Shown in pieces: positions 38,364 to 44,787 of a DNA stretch of 44,787 nucleotides (its first letter is position 1; every line of letters starts with the position of its first letter). Origin of the DNA: an uncultured Sphingomonas sp. Lineage in GTDB: Bacteria; Pseudomonadota; Alphaproteobacteria; Sphingomonadales; Sphingomonadaceae. Below the pieces are notes generated by a model, which worked only from the letters and a program-made list of their open reading frames with translations, made no database searches and was not told the origin of the DNA. Location: positions 1 through 44,787 of the forward strand of contig CAJYSA010000082.1 of NCBI GenBank assembly GCA_913777325.1. The letters run 5' to 3'. A program made the position numbers and the translations under genes.

Positions 38364-39355
38364 AGCGAACGCACCGTGACCGGCGCGGGCGCCGCATCGG
38401 TCAGTTCGTTGCGCAAGGGGAGCGCGAACGGCGCCGCCTCGATCTCGAACACGTCACCGGCCTGCGTCTTCACGCCATCGGCGACCGACAGCGTCGCGGT
38501 GCCGAAGAAATGCACATGCACGTCGCCCGGACGACGGAAGCCCGCGTACTTGAAGTGATGATGCTCCAGGTTGGCGAGGTGATGCGACATATTGTCCTCG
38601 CCGGTCAGGAACGGCTTTTCCCACAGCGTCTGCCCGTCGCGCACGATCCGGCTCGTGCCCCGAATGTCCGCCGGCGGCGTACCGAGCAGCAATTCCGCGC
38701 CCAGCGACGCCTGCCGCAGCTTGGAATGCGCCAGCCAGAGGTAATTGTGCTTCTCGGTCACGTGATCGCTGAACTCGTTGGCCAGCGCGACGCCCAGCCG
38801 ATACGGCGTGCCGTCCTCGCCGATCAGATAGATGCCCGCCAGCTCCGGCTCCTCGCCGCCGTCCTGCGCGAAGGCGGGCGATGCGAACGGCGCTTCGGGC
38901 GCGACCAGCGACTGGCCGTCGCCCTTGTAGAACCACTCCGGCTGCTGCCCGACCTGACCCACGCCGGGCTTGCCGCCCTCCACGCCCTCCAGGAACATCC
39001 GCATCGAATCGGTCTGATGCTCCGACGATGCCGCCGCCTTGTGCATCGCGTCGCGCCCCGATGCGGAGCCGAGGTGCGTCAGCCCGGTGCCCGCGAGCAG
39101 GAGCCGGGCACTGTCCTCATGGTCGATCGCCGGCAACAGATGCCCGGCGTCCAGTTCGGCGGCGATATCGACCGTCTCGTCGGTGCGGCGCGCGGTCGCG
39201 GCATCGAGCAGCGAGGTGCCCGCCGCGATCGCCGCCAGCGCCAGTTCGCGCGTCGTCTGGACGTCCGACAGGAAGACCGCGCGGTCGCCCTCGGCCAGGA
39301 TCACGCGGCGACGCCCGCCGGCATCGCGATGTTGCAGCAAACGATGGTGGGTCAT
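38360..39355 (-). CDS. AraD1/GguC-like protein of the fumarylacetoacetate hydrolase superfamily
   Basis: A 331-residue FAH-superfamily protein of the AraD1/GguC kind. Marks are QPEWFYKGDGQSLVAPEAPF, EEPELAGIYLIGEDGTPYRL, GVALANEFSDHVTEKHNYLW and HVHFFGTATLSVADGV; acidic residues in EEPE and NEFSDH are likely metal ligands. Relatives are assigned to dehydration of L-2-keto-3-deoxyarabonate in the L-arabinose pathway, so the operon may serve two sugars. The gene begins 3 bp after dgoA stops and overlaps the dehydrogenase gene. Confidence 0.82.
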   Translation of the reverse strand: MTHHRLLQHRDAGGRRRVILAEGDRAVFLSDVQTTRELALAAIAAGTSLLDAATARRTDETVDIAAELDAGHLLPAIDHEDSARLLLAGTGLTHLGSASGRDAMHKAAASSEHQTDSMRMFLEGVEGGKPGVGQVGQQPEWFYKGDGQSLVAPEAPFASPAFAQDGGEEPELAGIYLIGEDGTPYRLGVALANEFSDHVTEKHNYLWLAHSKLRQASLGAELLLGTPPADIRGTSRIVRDGQTLWEKPFLTGEDNMSHHLANLEHHHFKYAGFRRPGDVHVHFFGTATLSVADGVKTQAGDVFEIEAAPFALPLRNELTDAAPAPVTVRSL

Positions 39356-39358
39356 TCC

Positions 39359-39994
39359 TCAATCCTTGAGCGCGGAGAGATAGCGGCGCGCCTCCTGCGC
39401 GACCGCGTCGGCGGACTTGCCGGGACGATACAGGTTGGAGCCGAGCCCGAAGCCGTCCGCCCCGGCGGCGCGCCAGTCGGCCATGTTCTCGGGGGTGATC
39501 CCGCCCACCGCCAGCATCTTCGTCGTCTTGGGCAGCACCGCGCGCTGCGCCTTCAGATACGCAGGCGTGGTGCCGTCGGCGGGGAACAGCTTCAGCGCGG
39601 TCGCCCCCGCCGCCAGCGCGGCGAACCCCTCGCTGGCGGTGAAGTAACCCGGCATCGAGATCAGCCCGCGCGCCACGCTGGCGCGGATCACGTCGGTGTT
39701 GGTGTTGGGGGACACGATCAGCGTGCCGCCGACATCGGCGACACGCCCGACGTCCTCGGTGGTCAGCACCGTCCCCGCGCCGACCAGCGCGCGGTCGCCG
39801 ATGCGCTCCACCAGGATGCGGATGCTGTCGAACGGATCGGGCGAGTTCAGCGGCACCTCGATCAGCGTGAAGCCGGCCTCGACCAGCGCATCGCCGATCG
39901 CGGGCGCCTCCGCCGGGGTCAGCCCGCGCAGGATCGCGACCAGCGGCGCGGCGGCGAACGCGGTGTCGAAACGGGTGTGGGTCTCGGTCGTCAT
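39359..39994 (-). CDS. dgoA: 2-dehydro-3-deoxy-6-phosphogalactonate aldolase
   Basis: A 211-residue class I aldolase of the KDPG/KDPGal family, which splits 2-keto-3-deoxy-6-phosphogalactonate into pyruvate and glyceraldehyde 3-phosphate. The Schiff-base lysine is Lys135 (TALKLFPAD) and the general base Glu46 (LIEVPLNSP). LVAILRGLTPAEA and GGITPENMADW are typical of the galactonate branch. The start overlaps the dgoK stop (ATGA). Confidence 0.93.
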   Translation of the reverse strand: MTTETHTRFDTAFAAAPLVAILRGLTPAEAPAIGDALVEAGFTLIEVPLNSPDPFDSIRILVERIGDRALVGAGTVLTTEDVGRVADVGGTLIVSPNTNTDVIRASVARGLISMPGYFTASEGFAALAAGATALKLFPADGTTPAYLKAQRAVLPKTTKMLAVGGITPENMADWRAAGADGFGLGSNLYRPGKSADAVAQEARRYLSALKD

Positions 39995-40869
39995 CGTGTC
40001 AGCTCCCAAAGGCGTTGGATGCCGGCGAGGAAGGCGCGTTCGCTGTTCAGCGCGATGGCCGCGCCGCCGCACTGGCCGATCGCCGCGGCATAGAGTTCGG
40101 CGAGCGCACCGCCTGCGAGCAGTTGCACCGTGCGCCCCGTCAGATCGTCGCGCGCGCCGACGTCGGCACCGATCAGCACCCCGCTGGCGAAGGCCGCCGC
40201 GTCGTCCGCGGCGAGCCGTCCCAGCAGCACACGCGCGCGTACCTCGAACAGCGCGACGGTCAGGTCGCGCGCGCCCGCGCCGCGCGCCACGCCGTCGCGG
40301 AACGCCGCACCGTCTGTGACCGCGCCGTCGAGCATCCCCGCCAGGATGCCGTGCCCGCGCAGCAGGGCGAACAGCTCGCCGGTCAGCGCGGTGGCCACGT
40401 CGGTGATGCGCCCCGCCGTGGTCGCGATCCACTTGTTGTGCGTGCCCGGCTGGCAGAACAGCGCGTCGGCCGGCGCCAGCCCGGCCGCGATCGCGCCGAG
40501 CACCTGCACCTCCTCGCCGCGCATCACATCGGCCCGCGCCTCCCCCCGCAGCGCGACGCCGGGCACCAGCACCACATCCTCGTCGGCCAGCGTCACGCAC
40601 CCGCGCGCCAGATCGCGCAGGTCGGCGGGCGCATCGACATACGGGACTTCGTGCCAGCCGCGATTGGACCCGACCATCCCGGCCGCGATGATCGGCAACG
40701 CGCCGAGTTCGTCCCGAAGCGCACCGATCTCCGCCGGATAGCCGTCCGGCGGCACAGACAGGACACCGCGCGCGTTTCTGGAGGTTATTTTGGGCACACC
40801 GTCGGCACCGACGCGCCACGCACGGCGGTTCGTCGTCCCCCAATCGATGACGATATAGTCACCCGCCAC
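39991..40869 (-). CDS. dgoK: 2-dehydro-3-deoxygalactonokinase
   Basis: A 292-residue kinase that phosphorylates 2-keto-3-deoxygalactonate at O6. Marks are DYIVIDWGTTNRRAW (ATP site), the SRNARGVLSV segment, IIAAGMVGSNRGWHEVPYVD and LFCQPGTHNKWI. The start is GTG at 40869, preceded by GGGAGGA. It is the first gene of an operon with dgoA, the AraD1-like gene and the sugar dehydrogenase, all overlapping or nearly so. Confidence 0.93.
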   Translation of the reverse strand: MAGDYIVIDWGTTNRRAWRVGADGVPKITSRNARGVLSVPPDGYPAEIGALRDELGALPIIAAGMVGSNRGWHEVPYVDAPADLRDLARGCVTLADEDVVLVPGVALRGEARADVMRGEEVQVLGAIAAGLAPADALFCQPGTHNKWIATTAGRITDVATALTGELFALLRGHGILAGMLDGAVTDGAAFRDGVARGAGARDLTVALFEVRARVLLGRLAADDAAAFASGVLIGADVGARDDLTGRTVQLLAGGALAELYAAAIGQCGGAAIALNSERAFLAGIQRLWELTR

Positions 40870-40885
40870 GCCATCCTCCCAATTA

Positions 40886-40900
40886 TTTGTAGGACATAAA
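40886..40900. promoter_or_regulatory. GntR-type operator candidate in the dgoK/lactonase divergent region
   Basis: TTTGTAGGACATAAA contains TGT-N3-ACA, the GT-N3-AC core seen in FadR-subfamily GntR sites. On the minus strand a promoter can be read as TTGACC (40920-40915), a 16-bp spacer and TATGTC, so the site overlaps the -10 of the dgoK operon. A similar site is at 43413-43428. Confidence 0.45.
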
Positions 40901-40977
40901 GCCTTGCACGGGGAGGTCAAGGCTGTGCGATGCGGGCGCGATCCTGTACGCCCGTCCAGCGAAACGAGGAGAGTGTG

Positions 40978-41850
40978 ATGACCGAGGTGCGGACGTTGTG
41001 GCGCGGGGCGGCGACGCTGGGCGAGGGGCCGGCGTGGGATCCGTTGCTGGGCGTGCTGTGGTTCGTCGACATCAAGCAGCAGCGCGTCCATCGCTACGAT
41101 CCCACCTCGGGCGAGGTCACCAGTTGGGCGGCCCCGGCGCAGGTCGGTTGGGTGTTGCCCAGCGTCGGCGGCACGCTGGTCGCCGGGTTGCAGACCGGGC
41201 TGGCGCGGTTCGATCCCGAGACGGGCGAGTTCACCCCGCTGGCCGAGGTCGAGCCGGATCTGCCGGGCAACCGCCTGAACGACGCCACCGTCGCGGCGGA
41301 CGGCTCGGTCTATTTCGGGTCGATGGACGACGGCGAAAGCGCGATCACCGGACGCGTCCACCGCTGGGACGGGCAAAGCGTGACGACGACCGATATCGCC
41401 CCGGTCGCGATCACCAACGGTCCCGGCATCTCGCCGGACGGAACGACGCTTTATCATGTCGATACGCTGGGCGGGGTGATCCATGCGGTCGAGCTGCACG
41501 GCGATGGATCGGTCGGCGCGGCGCGCACCTTCGTCACGATCGACCAGGCGGACGGGCATCCGGACGGGGTGACCGTCGATTCCGCCGGGAACGTCTGGGT
41601 CGGGCTATGGGGCGGCTGGTGCGCGCGCTGCTACGCGCCCGACGGATCGTTGGTGCAGGAGGTGAAGCTCCCCGCCGCCAACGTCACCAAGATCGCGCTG
41701 GGCGGCGCCGATCTGAAGACCGCCTTCGCCACCACCGCGCGCAAGGGGCTGGACGAGGCCGCGCTGGCCGAACAGCCCGACGCGGGCGGCCTCTTCGCGT
41801 TCGACGTCGCGGTGCCCGGTCAGCCACTCCCCCCGGTGCGCGTCGGCTGA
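40978..41850 (+). CDS. SMP-30/gluconolactonase family sugar lactonase
   Basis: A 290-residue six-bladed propeller lactonase expected to open the galactono- or arabinonolactone formed by the sugar dehydrogenase. The family metal ligands are present: Glu16 (LGEGPAWD), Asn147 (ITNGPGIS) and Asp196 (GHPDGVTVD), and Asn101 in NRLNDATV is the substrate contact. The ATG at 40978 follows GAGGAGA; an earlier in-frame ATG at 40930 lacks this. It is divergent from dgoK. Confidence 0.92.
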   Translation: MTEVRTLWRGAATLGEGPAWDPLLGVLWFVDIKQQRVHRYDPTSGEVTSWAAPAQVGWVLPSVGGTLVAGLQTGLARFDPETGEFTPLAEVEPDLPGNRLNDATVAADGSVYFGSMDDGESAITGRVHRWDGQSVTTTDIAPVAITNGPGISPDGTTLYHVDTLGGVIHAVELHGDGSVGAARTFVTIDQADGHPDGVTVDSAGNVWVGLWGGWCARCYAPDGSLVQEVKLPAANVTKIALGGADLKTAFATTARKGLDEAALAEQPDAGGLFAFDVAVPGQPLPPVRVG

Positions 41851-41857
41851 TACGACG

Positions 41858-41890
41858 ACGGCCGGCGGCTCGCAGGGAGCCACCGGCCGT
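41858..41890 (+). terminator. Terminator hairpin after the lactonase gene
   Basis: ACGGCCGGCGGCTC and GAGCCACCGGCCGT pair over 14 bp with one mismatch and a 5-nt loop, 8 bp after the stop, followed by TTCC. Confidence 0.65.
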
Positions 41891-41928
41891 TCCACGTTCG
41901 CCCGCGAAAGGGTGGTCGGGCCCCACGC

Positions 41929-42005
41929 CGTCATTGCGAGCGGAGCGAAGCAATCCAGGGCGTCCTGGTGCGTCGCTGGATGGCTTCGCGACGCTCGCAA
42001 TGACG
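41929..42005. repeat. Palindromic repeat pair, family A, copy 2
   Basis: The left 30-bp arm (41929-41958) is identical to the left arm of copy 1 at 9689. The right arm (41976-42005) has three mismatches. The 17-bp centre is also similar to copy 1 (GGCGTC...CGTC). It lies between the convergent lactonase and MFS genes. Confidence 0.9.
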
Positions 42006-42051
42006 TGGAAAGCCATCGCACCGCCTCCGCCGGGGCGAAGGTCCGCCTTCT

Positions 42052-43362
42052 TCACTCCACCGGCACGTCCGGCAGCGCGTTGGTCGCCTTGGCGCCCCAC
42101 AGCGCGTAGAACAGGATGTACAGCTCGCACGCGGCGGTCAGCAGGAACGACGGCTGCAGCCCGAACGTGTCGGCCAGCTTGCCCTGCACCACCACCAGCG
42201 CGCCGCCGGCGATCGCCATGATCAGCAGCCCCGATCCTTCCTCGGTCAGCGGCCCCAGCCCCTTGATTCCCAGCGTGAAGATCGTCGGGAACATGATCGA
42301 GTGGAACAGCCCGACCGAAATCAGCGCCCACATCGCGACCGGGCCGGTGGTGAAGACGGTGATCAGCATCACGATGAACGCGCCGATCGAGAAGGCGGCG
42401 AGCACCGTCTCGGCGGGGATGCGCTGCATGATCGCGGAGCCGGCGAAGCGCCCGATCATCATCCCGCCCCACAGCAGCGTCAGGTAGCGTCCGGCCTGCT
42501 CGGCGGTCACGTTGGCGATCTGCGGCTGGCTGACGAAGTTCACGAACAGGTTGGCGACGCCGATCTCGGCGATCAGATAGATGAAGATCGCGGGGATGCC
42601 GAACACCAGGTTGCGATGCTTCCACAGCGAGTGGTTCTTGCGCTCCTCCTTGGCGACGCGGCTGGTCGACGATCCCATCGCGGGCAGCGGGAAGCGCGCG
42701 ATCACCACGGCGAGCACGACCAGCACGATCGCGACGAGGACGTAGGGGAGGATCACCGATTGCGCGTCGGCCAGTCGCTCCGCCTCGGTCAGCACGGTGC
42801 CGGTCGCCGCCGTGCCGCCCTTCGAGCGCCCGAGGATCAGGTAGGCGCCGAACAGCGGGGCCAGCATCGTGCCGGCGGAGTTGAGCGCCTGCACCAGGTT
42901 GAGCCGCGACGAGGCGGTCTCCGACGGGCCGATCACCGCGACATACGGGTTGGCCGCCACCTGCAGCAGCGTGATCCCGCTGGCGATGACGAACAGCATG
43001 ATCAGCGTGACGCCATAGCTCGGCAGGCTGGCCGCGAGCACCATGCCCAGCGCGCCGGCGGCCATGATCAGCAGCCCGATCACCAGCGACTTCTGATAGC
43101 CGATGCGCTCGATCAGCTTGGCGGCGGGGATCGAGGCGAAGAAATAGGCGATGAACCACACGCTCTCGATCAGCGTCGTCTGCGTGTAGTTCAGGTCGAA
43201 CACGCTGCGCAGGTGCGGCAGCAGCGTGTTGTTGATGACGGTGATGAACCCCCACATGAAGAACAGGCTGGCCAGCAACGTCAGCGCGCGACCGTACGAC
43301 GGCATCGCGCCGCCGCCTCCGGGCGACATGGTGCCCGGCGAAATGGGGGGTCCGGCCATCAT
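42052..43362 (-). CDS. FucP-like MFS sugar transporter
   Basis: A 436-residue major facilitator with 12 predicted membrane helices, of the fucose/glucose/galactose:H+ symporter (FHS) family. Marks are FFMWGFITVINNTLLPHLR in helix 1 (FMWGF), QVAANPYVAVIGP and SRLNLVQALNSAGTMLAP, all conserved in FucP and GluP. It probably imports galactose, glucose or arabinose into the cytoplasm. GAGGAGAGG precedes two consecutive ATGs (43362, 43359), so the start may be 3 bp shorter. It is divergent from the aldose epimerase gene. Confidence 0.92.
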   Translation of the reverse strand: MMAGPPISPGTMSPGGGGAMPSYGRALTLLASLFFMWGFITVINNTLLPHLRSVFDLNYTQTTLIESVWFIAYFFASIPAAKLIERIGYQKSLVIGLLIMAAGALGMVLAASLPSYGVTLIMLFVIASGITLLQVAANPYVAVIGPSETASSRLNLVQALNSAGTMLAPLFGAYLILGRSKGGTAATGTVLTEAERLADAQSVILPYVLVAIVLVVLAVVIARFPLPAMGSSTSRVAKEERKNHSLWKHRNLVFGIPAIFIYLIAEIGVANLFVNFVSQPQIANVTAEQAGRYLTLLWGGMMIGRFAGSAIMQRIPAETVLAAFSIGAFIVMLITVFTTGPVAMWALISVGLFHSIMFPTIFTLGIKGLGPLTEEGSGLLIMAIAGGALVVVQGKLADTFGLQPSFLLTAACELYILFYALWGAKATNALPDVPVE

Positions 43363-43412
43363 CCTCTCCTCAACCTGATCGTCTACGACGGCGGCGGGCT
43401 TGCGTCGCGCAG

Positions 43413-43428
43413 ATATGTCTGACTATAT
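43413..43428. promoter_or_regulatory. GntR-type operator candidate in the MFS/epimerase divergent region
   Basis: ATATGTCTGACTATAT shows GT-CTG-AC with symmetric ATA flanks. Aligned with the site at 40886 both read T-x-TGT-xx-GAC with AT-rich flanks, which suggests one regulator for both promoter regions. No GntR gene is in the window. Confidence 0.45.
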
Positions 43429-43491
43429 TTGCCGCCAAGTAGCGGTCAATGCGACAAACGCGTTTGACTGGCAAGTCCAGGAGGGGTGTCA

Positions 43492-44643
43492 GTGAGCATT
43501 TCGGTAGCGCGGTGGGCAGTGGGCGTGGGGACGGCATTGGCGGCAGGACTGGCCGGTTCGCAGGCGCAGGCGGCCACCGCGGAGCGCGCCGCGTTCGGCA
43601 CGCTGCCGGATGGAACCGCGATCGAGGCGGTGGTGCTGAAGGGCGCCAACGGCGTGAGCGCACGGATCATGACGCTCGGCGCGACGCTGCAATCGTTCAA
43701 CGCGCCCGACCGCAATGGCAAGGTCGCCGACATCACGCTCGGCTACGACGATGCCGCCAGCTACGTCACCAATCCTAATTTCTGGGGCCAGACGGTCGGT
43801 CGCTACGCCAATCGCATCGCGGGCGGCAAGTTTTCGATCGACGGCAAGGTCTATCAGCTGCCGCTCAACGACAAGACCAACTCGCTGCACGGCGGGACGA
43901 AGGGTTTCGACAAATATATCTGGCGGATTACTGCGGTGAAGTCGGGTCCGCAGGCCAGCGTGACGATGGTGATGACCAGCCCGGCGGGCGATCAGGGCTA
44001 TCCCGGAACGTTGCAGGTGTCGGCGACCTACAGCCTCGACGACAAAGGTGCGCTGACCATCGATCTGAACGCGAAGACCGACGCGCCGACGATCGTCAAC
44101 CTGACCAATCACGCGTTGTTCGATCTGGCGGGCGAAGGCTCGGCGGGAGGCATCTATGCGCAGCGGATGACGGTGCCGGCATCGCGCTATACACCCGTGA
44201 ATCAGGCGCTGATCCCGACGGGCGAAATGGCGCCGGTCGCGGGTACGGTGTTCGATTTTACGCGCCCGCGCGCCATCGGGCAGAGCGTGCGCGACGGACG
44301 CGATCCGCAGATCGTGATCGGTCGCGGCTACGACCACAATTTCGTGCTCGACAAGGGCGCGACCGCCGAGCCGGGGCTGGCGGCGCGGGTCGAGGATCCC
44401 GCCTCGGGGCGCGTGCTGGAGGTGCTGACCACCGAGCCGGGCGTGCAATTCTACTCCGGCAATTTCATCGACGGCAGCTTCGTCGGCAAGCAGCGTCATG
44501 TGTATCGCATGGGCGACGGCTTCGCGCTGGAGCCGCAGAAGTTCCCGGACACCCCCAACCAGCCATCGTTCGGCTCCGCGCGAGTCGATCCGGGCAAGCC
44601 CTATCACCATCGCATGGTGTATCGCGTCTCGGTAGCGCGTTGA
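43492..44643 (+). CDS. Aldose 1-epimerase, periplasmic
   Basis: A 383-residue galactose mutarotase-type enzyme that interconverts alpha- and beta-anomers of aldoses. The signal peptide is MSISVARWAVGVGTALAAGL ending near AQA at residue 27-28, so it is periplasmic. Catalytic marks: NRIAGGKFSIDG, the histidine in LHGGTKGFDKYIW, VNLTNHALFDLAG with His, and the base Glu in LTTEPGVQFYSGN. GTG at 43492 is 7 nt after AGGAGG, so it is preferred to the GTG at 43486. It precedes an IlvD/Edd gene by 18 bp. Confidence 0.92.
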   Translation: MSISVARWAVGVGTALAAGLAGSQAQAATAERAAFGTLPDGTAIEAVVLKGANGVSARIMTLGATLQSFNAPDRNGKVADITLGYDDAASYVTNPNFWGQTVGRYANRIAGGKFSIDGKVYQLPLNDKTNSLHGGTKGFDKYIWRITAVKSGPQASVTMVMTSPAGDQGYPGTLQVSATYSLDDKGALTIDLNAKTDAPTIVNLTNHALFDLAGEGSAGGIYAQRMTVPASRYTPVNQALIPTGEMAPVAGTVFDFTRPRAIGQSVRDGRDPQIVIGRGYDHNFVLDKGATAEPGLAARVEDPASGRVLEVLTTEPGVQFYSGNFIDGSFVGKQRHVYRMGDGFALEPQKFPDTPNQPSFGSARVDPGKPYHHRMVYRVSVAR

Positions 44644-44661
44644 TCCACGGAGTTTCCTGAC

Positions 44662-44787
44662 ATGACCGCCTCTATCGACGCGACGAAGCTGCGCAGCCGA
44701 GCGTGGTTCGACAATCCGGCGAACATCGACATGACGGCGCTGTATCTGGAGCGCTATCTGAACTTCGGGTTGAGCCTGGACGAGCTG
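44662..44787 (+). CDS. IlvD/Edd family dehydratase (5' end only)
   Basis: The first 42 codons of a dehydratase: MTASIDATKLRSRAWFDNPA, then NIDMTALYLERYLNFGLSLDEL. The RSRAWFDNP and MTALYLERYLNFGLS pattern belongs to sugar-acid dehydratases of the IlvD/Edd family (L-arabonate, D-xylonate or D-galactonate type) rather than to IlvD of amino acid synthesis. In this locus it would make 2-keto-3-deoxygalactonate for DgoK. The metal-cluster cysteines lie beyond the window. Confidence 0.85.
   Translation, partial: MTASIDATKLRSRAWFDNPANIDMTALYLERYLNFGLSLDEL

Overview
The window comes from a high-GC alphaproteobacterium, most probably a sphingomonad (Sphingomonas or a close relative). The signs are a MucR-type regulator of sphingomonad form, a GapR/UPF0335 protein, DUF1192 and DUF1244 proteins, a PEP-CTERM (PEPxxW) protein, paired periplasmic amidohydrolases, and a De Ley-Doudoroff type galactose locus. 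No rRNA, tRNA, CRISPR array, phage or classical transposase was seen. The content is a housekeeping backbone with one catabolic locus and several dispersed palindromic repeats.

Layout. 1-5.3 kb: 3'-truncated clpA, DUF1192, a quinone oxidoreductase, a CoA-binding protein, an MpaB/DUF2236 protein and mucR. 5.4-10.1 kb: a translationally coupled pair of exported amidohydrolases (the second without metal ligands), an APC permease and a PhnA-domain protein. 10.1-14.9 kb: acnA with its terminator, an M14 carboxypeptidase and a coupled DUF4136 lipoprotein, then rpmJ and a HAD hydrolase. 15.7-19.4 kb: an NTF2-like protein, a small hypothetical, pyk, DUF1244, gapR and a membrane-anchored PilZ-like protein. 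19.4-21 kb: a lower-GC alpha/beta hydrolase with unusual flanks. 21-25.4 kb: a HerA-like ATPase, a DUF1003 protein, yebC, a DUF559 nuclease cassette bracketed by inverted repeats, ruvC and a secreted hypothetical. 25.5-35.2 kb: malic enzyme fused to a phosphotransacetylase-like domain, ogt-type methyltransferase, a small protein, mutS, a PEP-CTERM protein and glnD. 35.3-44.8 kb: a GIY-YIG nuclease gene overlapping a palindromic repeat, then sugar genes.

The sugar locus forms a coherent pathway. A GH13 glucosidase releases hexose. A FucP-like MFS symporter imports sugar and a periplasmic aldose 1-epimerase equilibrates anomers. A Gfo/Idh/MocA sugar 1-dehydrogenase, an SMP-30 lactonase and an IlvD/Edd dehydratase (starting at the window edge) oxidise and dehydrate galactose. 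DgoK and DgoA phosphorylate and cleave 2-keto-3-deoxygalactonate. An AraD1/GguC-like protein in the same operon suggests that L-arabinose is handled too. Two similar GntR-like operator candidates lie in the two divergent promoter regions.

The most interesting non-standard signal is the relation between small nuclease genes and palindromic repeats. A DUF559 (Vsr-like) nuclease gene sits between 35-bp inverted repeats that differ at two positions, wedged between yebC and ruvC; the repeats supply its C-terminal residues and the ribosome binding site of ruvC. A GIY-YIG nuclease gene takes its first ATG from the arm of another palindromic repeat. Five further palindrome pairs (two families that share CGTCAT...ATCCA ends) are present, four of them in gaps between convergent genes. 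This resembles the REP/RAYT arrangement but with nucleases in place of a transposase, and is offered as a hypothesis.
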